This document shows, piece by piece, positions 58,699-64,000 of a stretch of DNA of 64,000 bases. Source of the stretch: JACDHG01 sp963811585 (GTDB taxonomy: Bacteria; Actinomycetota; Actinomycetes; Propionibacteriales; Nocardioidaceae); NCBI GenBank assembly GCA_963811585.1, contig CAWERR010000009.1, positions 372,001-436,000 of the forward strand. The letters are read 5' to 3'. The stretch's first letter is position 1. Each line of letters starts with the position of its first letter. Made by a program: the position numbers and the translations under genes. Under the pieces are notes generated by a model. It worked only from the letters and a program-made list of their open reading frames with translations, did no database searches and was not told the DNA's origin.

Positions 58699-59475
58699 GT
58701 GGCAACCTGGGATCCCGACTCCTACCTCCGCTTCGACACAGAGCGCAGTCGCCCCTTAGCCGAGCTGATCGACCGGGTGGGTGCCACGGACCCGCGGGCC
58801 GTCGTCGACCTTGGGTGCGGTCCTGGTGCCCTGACCGCCACACTCGCGGGTCGATGGCCCCACGCCAGCATCGTGGGCATCGACTCGTCCCCAGAGATGA
58901 TCGAGGCGGCCGGCCGGCACGCTGGCCCATGTGTGCGCTTCGAGGCCGGCGACGTGGCCACCTGGGTGCCGACCGGGTCGGTCGATGTGATCGTCTCGAA
59001 CGCCACCCTGCAGTGGGTCCCCGGACATCGCGACCGCTTCGCGGCCTGGGTCGACGCGCTCGTGCCGGGCGGCTGGTTCGCCTTCCAGGTGCCCGGCAAC
59101 TTCGAGGAGCCGAGCCAACGGCTGCTGGCCGATCTCGCCGCCGACTCGCGGTTTGCGGCCGCCACCGCGGGAGTTGAGCGCCCAGCCGCCGAGGACGCTC
59201 GACGTACCTCGCCGATCTCAGTCGGCTCGGCTGTCAGGTCGACGCCTGGGAGACGACCTACCTCCACGTCTTGGCTGGTCCCGACCCGGTGTTCTCGTGG
59301 ATCTCCGGCACGGGAGCCCGGCCGGTGCTGCAGGCGCTGTCGACCCGAGCAGCGCGAGGTGTTCGAGGCCGAGTATGCCGCCTTGCTGCGGACGGCATAC
59401 CCGCCGCAGCCGTTCGGCACCGTGCTGCCCTTCCGCCGCGTCTTCGTCGTCGCCCGCAAGCCGGTCGCCGCATGA
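58699..59475 (+). CDS. tam: Trans-aconitate 2-methyltransferase Tam, with a 49-residue out-of-frame segment
   Basis: A 258-residue SAM methyltransferase. The opening WDPDSYLRFDTERSRPLAEL is the Tam signature. Motif I is VVDLGCGPGALTATLAGRWP, followed by VGIDSSPEMIEAAGRHA, DVATWVPTGSVDVIVSNATL and FQVPGNFEEPSQRL. A deleted base near 59200 and an inserted base near 59346 compensate. Between them the listed frame reads nonsense, while the next frame gives TYLADLSRLGCQVDAWETTY and LHVLAGPDPVFSWISGTG. After that the original frame resumes (EQREVFEAEYAALLRTAYPP). Tam methylates trans-aconitate, an aconitase inhibitor. GTG start 58699, two operators upstream. Confidence 0.88.
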   Translation: MATWDPDSYLRFDTERSRPLAELIDRVGATDPRAVVDLGCGPGALTATLAGRWPHASIVGIDSSPEMIEAAGRHAGPCVRFEAGDVATWVPTGSVDVIVSNATLQWVPGHRDRFAAWVDALVPGGWFAFQVPGNFEEPSQRLLADLAADSRFAAATAGVERPAAEDARRTSPISVGSAVRSTPGRRPTSTSWLVPTRCSRGSPAREPGRCCRRCRPEQREVFEAEYAALLRTAYPPQPFGTVLPFRRVFVVARKPVAA

Positions 59476-59948
59476 TCGTCCGAGAGGCGAGGGCCGACGA
59501 CCTGCCGGTCATCCTGAGGCTGCTCGACGAGGATGCGATTCGAGAGGTGCCCGAGGACCTCGACGACCTGGCCCCCTACGCCGCCGCGCTCGACGAGATC
59601 GTGCGCGCCACGCATTCGACGGTGCTCGTCGGCGAGGTCGAGGGAGAGATCGTGGCGACTGCCCAGGTGACGTGGCTGCGCCGACTGATGTACGGCGCCG
59701 GGCTCGTCTGCCAGGTCGAGTCGGTCAGAGTGTCGTCGGCCCGGCGCGGCAACGGACTCGGCGCCGCCTTGATGGCGGGGATCATCGACGACGCACGCGA
59801 CCGCGGTTGCGCCCGGGTCGAGCTGACGACAAACGCCAAACGGAGCGAAGCCCGCCGCTTCTACGAGGGTCTCGGGTTCAAGCCGTCACACGTCGGGATG
59901 AAGCTCTACCTCGGCTCAACCGACCACACCGAGGAGACAAGCGCATGA
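59472..59948 (+). CDS. GNAT N-acetyltransferase
   Basis: A 158-residue GNAT protein starting at ATG 59472, overlapping the tam stop by four bases. Core elements are MIVREARADDLPVILRLLDE, the beta4-alpha3 acetyl-CoA site VESVRVSSARRGNGLGAALM (R-x-G-x-G-x-A pyrophosphate loop as RRGNGLGAAL) and RRFYEGLGFKPSHVGMKLYL near the end. The substrate is unknown. It belongs to an operon with tam and the VOC gene, so a link to stress or small-acid metabolism is possible but not shown. Confidence 0.9.
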   Translation: MIVREARADDLPVILRLLDEDAIREVPEDLDDLAPYAAALDEIVRATHSTVLVGEVEGEIVATAQVTWLRRLMYGAGLVCQVESVRVSSARRGNGLGAALMAGIIDDARDRGCARVELTTNAKRSEARRFYEGLGFKPSHVGMKLYLGSTDHTEETSA

Positions 59949-60301
59949 TCACTCTTCACCATGTGCAGGTGAGCTGTCCGGCCGACAGCGAGGACGCGGT
60001 GAGGGCGTTCTACGCGGAGCTGCTCGGGCTCTCCGAGGTCGCCAAGCCGCCAGGCTTGGCCGGGCGCGGCGGCGTGTGGTTCCGCGGGCCCGGCTATGAG
60101 CTCCATGTCGGCGTGGAGGAGGGGTTCACGCCGGCACGCAAGGCACACCCGGCGTTCGTCGTCGACGACGTCGACAGCCTCGCTGCCCGGTTGATTGAGG
60201 CGGGCTCGGACATCAGCTGGGACTCAAACCTGCCCGGCTACCGCCGGTTCCACACTGCCGATCCGCACGGCAACAGGGTGGAGTTCCTCGGCGTCGAGTG
60301 A
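59945..60301 (+). CDS. VOC family (glyoxalase-like) protein
   Basis: A 118-residue single VOC domain from ATG 59945, overlapping the acetyltransferase stop. Strands and helices are ITLHHVQVSCPADSEDAVRA, YAELLGLSEVAKPPGLAGRG, AHPAFVVDDVDSLAARLIEA and FHTADPHGNRVEFLGVE. Likely metal ligands are His (HHVQV), His (AHPAF) and Glu (RVEFLG). The family includes glyoxalase I and fosfomycin-type resistance enzymes; the reaction here is unknown. It is the last gene of the tam operon. Confidence 0.88.
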   Translation: MITLHHVQVSCPADSEDAVRAFYAELLGLSEVAKPPGLAGRGGVWFRGPGYELHVGVEEGFTPARKAHPAFVVDDVDSLAARLIEAGSDISWDSNLPGYRRFHTADPHGNRVEFLGVE

Positions 60302-60362
60302 CCACCTGGGCCTGGTCGACCGACACGTTCACCGCCATCGTTGCCGCCACTACAGTCCTCTC

Positions 60363-61391
60363 ATGGCCCGCGCAAGCAAGACCTGGATCGCCGCCCTCCC
60401 CAAGGCCGAGCTACACGTCCACCACGTCGGCTCCGCCTCTCCCCGGATCGTCTCCGAACTCGCCAGTCGGCACGGCAACACGCCCGTGCCGCAGGATCCC
60501 GAAGCGGTGGCGGCCTACTTCCGCTTCACCGACTTCGCGCACTTCATCGAGGTCTACCTGTCGGTCGTCGACCTGGTGAGGACCCCCGACGACGTACGCA
60601 TGCTGACCTACGAGATCGCGCGTGACATGACAACCCAGTCGGTCAGGTATGCCGAGCTGACCTGCACGCCGTACACCTCAGTGCGGGTGGGAGTGGCGGC
60701 GGAGGCGTTCTGCGAGGCGATCGAGGATGCCCGCATCGCAGCCGAGCGTGATCTCGGGGTCGTGCTCCGCTGGTGCTTCGACATCCCCGGCGAGTTCGGT
60801 GTGCCCGGTGCCGACGAGACGATCCGGATCGCGACCCAGCTCCGGCCGGAGGGGCTGGTGTCGTTCGGCTTGGGTGGGCCCGAGATCGGGGTGTCGCGGC
60901 CGCAGTTCAAACCGCACTTCGACGAAGCGCGGGCAGCGGGTCTGCACTCCGTGCCCCACGCCGGCGAGACGACCGGCTCGGAGACCATCTGGGATGCGTT
61001 GCGGCTGCTCGGCGCTGAACGGATCGGGCACGGCACCTCGGCGGCCCAAGACCCGGCACTCATTGACTACCTCGCCGAACATCGCATCCCGCTGGAGGTC
61101 TGCCCGACGTCCAACGTCGCGACGCGCGCGGTCGCCAGTCTCGATGAGCACCCGGTCCGGCAGCTACGCGACGCCGGCGTCGTGGTGACCATCAACTCCG
61201 ACGACCCACCGATGTTCGGCACGTCGCTCAACCAGGAGTACGCCGTCGCGGCTGACATCCTCGATCTCGACGAGCGTGGGCTCGCCGACCTCGCCAGGAC
61301 AGCGGTCGACGTGTCGTTCGCCGACGCTGCGACGAAGGCCCGCATCGCCGACGAGATCGACACCTACACCGCGAAAACCGCCACCGCCTGA
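60363..61391 (+). CDS. add: Adenosine deaminase family protein
   Basis: A 342-residue TIM-barrel deaminase. The metal motif is KAELHVHHVGSASPRIVSEL, a variant of the usual HxHLxGxL. Further sites are TCTPYTSVRVGVAAEAF, FGLGGPEIGVSRPQFKPHFD, LHSVPHAGETTGSETIWDAL (His and Glu), RIGHGTSAAQDPALIDYL and EVCPTSNVATRAV with VVTINSDDPPMFGTSLNQEY (Asp pair). ADA converts adenosine to inosine. The altered HVHHVGS loop is a known actinobacterial subtype, but substrate preference could differ. The start ATG at 60363 follows a short gap after the VOC gene. Two 22-bp repeat arrays follow its stop. Confidence 0.9.
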   Translation: MARASKTWIAALPKAELHVHHVGSASPRIVSELASRHGNTPVPQDPEAVAAYFRFTDFAHFIEVYLSVVDLVRTPDDVRMLTYEIARDMTTQSVRYAELTCTPYTSVRVGVAAEAFCEAIEDARIAAERDLGVVLRWCFDIPGEFGVPGADETIRIATQLRPEGLVSFGLGGPEIGVSRPQFKPHFDEARAAGLHSVPHAGETTGSETIWDALRLLGAERIGHGTSAAQDPALIDYLAEHRIPLEVCPTSNVATRAVASLDEHPVRQLRDAGVVVTINSDDPPMFGTSLNQEYAVAADILDLDERGLADLARTAVDVSFADAATKARIADEIDTYTAKTATA

Positions 61392-61400
61392 CCCCCACGC

Positions 61401-61490
61401 CGACTGGTCACGTATGCCGCGTCGACTGGTCAGGTAATGCCGCGTCGACTGGTCAGGTATGCCGCGTCGACTGGTCACGTATGCCGCCTG
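61401..61490. repeat. Four tandem copies of a 22-bp unit after the adenosine deaminase stop
   Basis: Copies begin at 61401, 61423, 61446 and 61468: CGACTGGTCACGTATGCCGC plus two bases, with C/G variation and a one-base insertion in the second copy. The array begins ten bases after the stop. Confidence 0.88.
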
Positions 61491-61499
61491 CAGGCCATC

Positions 61500-61542
61500 G
61501 GTCGAGCTTGTCGAGACCCCTAGATCTCGACAGGCTCGATCA
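61500..61542. repeat. Dispersed palindrome pair between the two 22-bp arrays
   Basis: GGTCGAGCTTGTCGAGACC (61500) and GATCTCGACAGGCTCGATCA (61523), the same pair as at 23.2 kb. The final TCGATCA is also the start of the next tandem array, so the arrays may have grown from this element. Confidence 0.85.
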
Positions 61543-61667
61543 CCGGAGAAGGGCGCGTCGATCACCGGAGAAGGGCGCGTCGATCACCGGAGAAGTGCGC
61601 GTCGATCACCGGAGAAGCGCGCGTCGATCATCCGAGCAGCACGCGTCGATCAGCTGGAAATGCCGGT
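61536..61667. repeat. Six tandem copies of a 22-bp unit running into the serine hydrolase stop
   Basis: Copies begin at 61536, 61558, 61580, 61602, 61624 and 61646: TCGATCACCGGAGAAGGGCG plus two bases, diverging in the last two copies. The final copy's TCGATCA contains the stop codon (TCA on this strand) of the convergent gene. Confidence 0.88.
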
Positions 61668-62804
61668 CTCCACGACGCGCAGCAACTCAGCCCATTCAGC
61701 ATCGATCCCGCGGGGCTCGCCGGCGGTGTGGAGGCGATTGGTCAACAGCACGAGCACCACCTGGTGCCGAGGCAAGACAGCAAACCGCGCACCGGTGAAG
61801 CCCGGATGCCCGGCGAACGACCCGGTCAGCTGGAAGCCCAACCCCTGCGCAGCATCGCGCCCAGTCTTGACGAACTCGGCCACCGTCTCGCGGCTCCAAA
61901 GCCCGCTACCGCCCAGCGACGACAACACCGCGCGCCCGAAGCGCAGCAGATCCGGCGCGCTGGTGAACAGGCCGGCATGACCCGCCACACCACCGAACGC
62001 ATGCCAGCAGTTCCCGTCATTGGCCTCGCCCTCGAGGGTGTGCTCACGCCAGCCGTCAAAGGCGTCACTCGACACCGCAACCGGGTACGGCGTACCGGTG
62101 TCAACCATGCGGCGCTCGTAGACGTCTCCGCGCGAGGTGGCCACGACACGCTTCGCCGGAACGCCCTCGCCGCCCAGCCCACCGGGCCGGAACCCGGTCG
62201 AGGCCATCCCGAGAGGTTCGAACAGCACCTCATCAGCCACCACCTCGACAGGCGCCGCGAACTCACGCGCGACGATCTCACCGAGAAGCATGAAGCCGAG
62301 GTCGGAGTAGTGGCGGCCCGACCGCGGCCCGTACCGCAGCGGCAGTCGCAGTACGCACTCGACAGCATCCGCACTGGACCGCGCGCCGGCGACGTACGTC
62401 GGCCACCACTCCCACAGCCCACCTTGATGCTCGAGCAGATCGCGCACCGTCACCGTCTCCTTGCCGTCGCCAGCGAAGTCGGCGAACCAGCGCTGCACCG
62501 GGGTGTCCAGCCGGAGCCGACGACTGTCCACCAGCGTCATCGCCAGCGCCGTCGTCACCACCAGCTTTGTGATCGACCCGACGTCGAAGACCGGCTCCGC
62601 GGCCAGGGCGATCGGCCGCCTCGCCTGCCCTAGGTCGTCCAGCACTCGGGCATGGCCGCGGCTCACGATGACCGGTTCTGCCGACACCGCGCTAACCCCG
62701 ATGACGGCCGCGGACGGACCACCAGGCACGCCAGGGTCGGCTGCCGACGCACGCGTGACCAAATTGTCCGCGATGCCCTGCAGTGCGCTCCGCACAACCA
62801 CCAC
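61650..62804 (-). CDS. Serine beta-lactamase-like hydrolase
   Basis: A serine hydrolase of about 384 residues in the penicillin-binding/beta-lactamase class C fold. The nucleophile motif S-x-x-K is DVGSITKLVVTTALA (SITK, about residue 77), the second motif is HYSDLGFMLLGEIVA (Y-S), and the third region is GHAGLFTSAPDLLRFG. A longer frame begins with a TTG inside an operator; a GTG at 62804 or 62795 is more likely. Such enzymes include esterases, D-aminopeptidases and muropeptide-processing proteins. It is divergent from a peptide-type ABC importer, suggesting a role in processing wall-derived or other peptides. No signal peptide is evident. Confidence 0.85.
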   Translation of the reverse strand: MVVVRSALQGIADNLVTRASAADPGVPGGPSAAVIGVSAVSAEPVIVSRGHARVLDDLGQARRPIALAAEPVFDVGSITKLVVTTALAMTLVDSRRLRLDTPVQRWFADFAGDGKETVTVRDLLEHQGGLWEWWPTYVAGARSSADAVECVLRLPLRYGPRSGRHYSDLGFMLLGEIVAREFAAPVEVVADEVLFEPLGMASTGFRPGGLGGEGVPAKRVVATSRGDVYERRMVDTGTPYPVAVSSDAFDGWREHTLEGEANDGNCWHAFGGVAGHAGLFTSAPDLLRFGRAVLSSLGGSGLWSRETVAEFVKTGRDAAQGLGFQLTGSFAGHPGFTGARFAVLPRHQVVLVLLTNRLHTAGEPRGIDAEWAELLRVVETGISS

Positions 62805-62834
62805 CCTTGTCAAAAAGTTTCCTCTTTACAAGGG
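62804..62834. promoter_or_regulatory. 31-bp inverted repeat in the hydrolase/ABC importer divergent promoter
   Basis: CCCTTGT (62804) and ACAAGGG (62828) are perfect inverse arms. The interior CAAAAAGTTTCCTCTTT continues the symmetry partly (AAAAAG/CTCTTT). AT-rich sites of this shape are typical of RpiR/GntR-type repressors controlling divergent sugar or muropeptide genes. No regulator gene is in the window. Confidence 0.65.
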
Positions 62835-62889
62835 CGTTGGTAGAAAGATAACGTCCCATCGGAGGGGACCGCTCGCGAAGGGACTCGCC

Positions 62890-64000
62890 ATGGCTGGAAA
62901 ACGATACCTGCGTGCACTCGTGGCGCTCACCGCCGGCGCCGCGTTGGCGCTGACCGGGTGCAACCCCTCTTCCGACACCGAAGGAGGCAGCGGCGAGGAT
63001 GAGCCCTTCATCGTCGCCCGCACCGGTGACATCGACGGGCGCGACCCGGCAGTTGCGACCGCGTTCCAGACGACGCAGACCCTCGACCTGGTCTACGACA
63101 CCCTGATCGACACGTCCGACGAGGGAGACCTCGAGCCCGCTCTGGCGACGAAGTGGGAGCTCAGCGAGGACGACAAGACGGTCATCCTCACGTTGCGCGA
63201 AGGTGTGGAGTTCCACAACGGCTCCGCCTTCACGGCCGCCGACGCACAAGCGAGCCTCGAGCGCGTGCTCGACCCAGACGTCGGGTCCGTCGCCGCGTCG
63301 AACCTCATCAACGTCGCCGACGTACGCGCTGACGGCGACACCACGCTCGTGCTGGAGCTCAAGCAGCCGGACGCAGCGCTGCTGCGGGTTCTGTCCACGA
63401 CGGCCACGGCCATCCTCGACCAGGACGACATCGAGAGCGAGAGCGTGGGTCGGGAGGTCAACGGCACCGGCCCCTACAAGTGGGGCTCGTGGGACCAGGG
63501 CCAGAAGGTAGTGCTCGAGGCCAACGAGGACTACTGGGGCGACGTCGCCCAGCTCAAGACCGTCGAGCTCCGCGTCATCCCCGACGAGTCTTCCGTCCTG
63601 TCCGGCATGAAGGCGGGCAGTTTCGACTTGGGCGTCGTCTCTGACCCGAGCGTCGCCGAGCAGGTCGACACCGAGGCGATGCAGCTCCTGTCACAACCGA
63701 CGTTGTCGTACCACGCTTTGATGCTTAACGGCCGACGCAGTCCGCTGTCCAAGCTCCCCGTGCGCCAGGCCATTGCCTGCGCTCTCGATCGCGAGCAGGT
63801 CGTCGACCAGGCATACCTCGGCCAAGCCGAGATCACCGGCCCCATCACCAGCCCGGCCTACGACTACGACCCGACCGAGGGCCTGCCCTGTGACCCACCC
63901 GACCTCGACGCGGCCCGTGATCTCCTCGCCGACGCCGGCTACCCCGACGGGTTCACCCTGGAGACGATCGTGATGGTCGGCGAGTACGCCACGGCCACCA
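62890..64000 (+). CDS. Peptide/nickel-type ABC transporter substrate-binding lipoprotein (3' end outside window)
   Basis: An SBP family 5 protein, 370 residues visible. ATG 62890 gives MAGKRYLRALVALTAGAALA and the lipobox LALTGC. The mature part has ARTGDIDGRDPAVATAFQTT, YDTLIDTSDEGDLEPALATK (ligand-pocket strand), TLREGVEFHNGSAFTAADAQ, NGTGPYKWGSWDQGQKVVLE and LPVRQAIACALDREQVVDQA, the OppA/DppA hallmarks. The reading frame is open to the window end. It is divergent from a serine hydrolase with a shared operator, so the pair may import and process peptides or muropeptides. Confidence 0.92.
   Translation, partial: MAGKRYLRALVALTAGAALALTGCNPSSDTEGGSGEDEPFIVARTGDIDGRDPAVATAFQTTQTLDLVYDTLIDTSDEGDLEPALATKWELSEDDKTVILTLREGVEFHNGSAFTAADAQASLERVLDPDVGSVAASNLINVADVRADGDTTLVLELKQPDAALLRVLSTTATAILDQDDIESESVGREVNGTGPYKWGSWDQGQKVVLEANEDYWGDVAQLKTVELRVIPDESSVLSGMKAGSFDLGVVSDPSVAEQVDTEAMQLLSQPTLSYHALMLNGRRSPLSKLPVRQAIACALDREQVVDQAYLGQAEITGPITSPAYDYDPTEGLPCDPPDLDAARDLLADAGYPDGFTLETIVMVGEYATAT

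Noticed and set aside
61401..61667. Possible CRISPR array
   Set aside because: Contiguous 22-bp copies without unique spacers; no cas genes.

Overview
The window is 64 kb of high-GC actinobacterial chromosome. Several features point to a Propionibacteriales/Nocardioidaceae-like organism (inference from gene content and order, not a database match). One is the order 5-formyltetrahydrofolate cyclo-ligase / UDP-glucose pyrophosphorylase / moeA / moaC / mog / rimJ-type acetyltransferase / sepX / tRNA-Ala. Others are the pmt<->rsmI-metG-tatD-rpf-ksgA-ispE-ABC-F order, abundant GTG starts, ATGA gene overlaps and a DtxR/IdeR-like iron box.

Layout. 0-8.3 kb: a histidine-kinase C-terminus, a stand-alone LigD-type phosphoesterase domain, a PhzF isomerase, and a tightly overlapping redox operon (Pro/Ala-rich membrane protein, ApbE flavin transferase, ferric-reductase-like membrane protein, NuoF-like protein, [3Fe-4S] ferredoxin). 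Beside it lie a secreted Asp-rich protein and a two-component system. 8.3-11.4 kb: a hairpin repeat array, a Ser/Thr-rich membrane protein and a RecQ-family helicase. 11.4-15.9 kb: a c-di-GMP-I riboswitch heading a DUF1800-DUF1501 pair, then a lytic transglycosylase; all three genes carry frameshifts. 16-27 kb: two M16 peptidase-family genes, phosphoglucomutase, an epimerase, mscL, a SAF/CpaB-like protein, an FmdB zinc ribbon, penicillin acylase and 5-FTHF cyclo-ligase. 27-32.7 kb: UDP-glucose pyrophosphorylase, molybdenum-cofactor genes, an acetyltransferase, SepX and tRNA-Ala(CGC). 32.9-46.7 kb: accessory transport and regulation: an Fe(III) ABC importer behind an iron box, hemerythrin/MarR, a PadR-DUF1048-DrrAB-like exporter, a methyltransferase, an MFS exporter, a CPA-type antiporter, a BASS transporter, small ORFs, a probable peptidase E remnant and a VOC protein. 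46.7-57.2 kb: the core block pmt, rsmI, metG, tatD, rpf, ksgA, ispE and an ABC-F ATPase. 57.2-64 kb: a TamR-Tam regulatory unit, small enzymes, adenosine deaminase, a serine beta-lactamase-like hydrolase and the start of a peptide ABC importer.

Main points. (1) A textbook c-di-GMP-I aptamer directly precedes a Tat-exported DUF1800/DUF1501 pair; its P1 helix ends ten bases before the start codon. (2) Two convergent gene junctions carry paired 22-bp tandem arrays that lie on or near the stop codons. (3) A flavin-dependent transmembrane electron-transfer operon encodes the flavin transferase but no recognisable flavin-acceptor protein. (4) Three copies of one palindrome mark a TamR-like regulon. 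(5) Single-base indels cluster at 11.6-15.9 and 46.8-51.3 kb, including the normally essential metG. They are more likely sequence errors than gene decay, and the affected genes should be read as probably functional.
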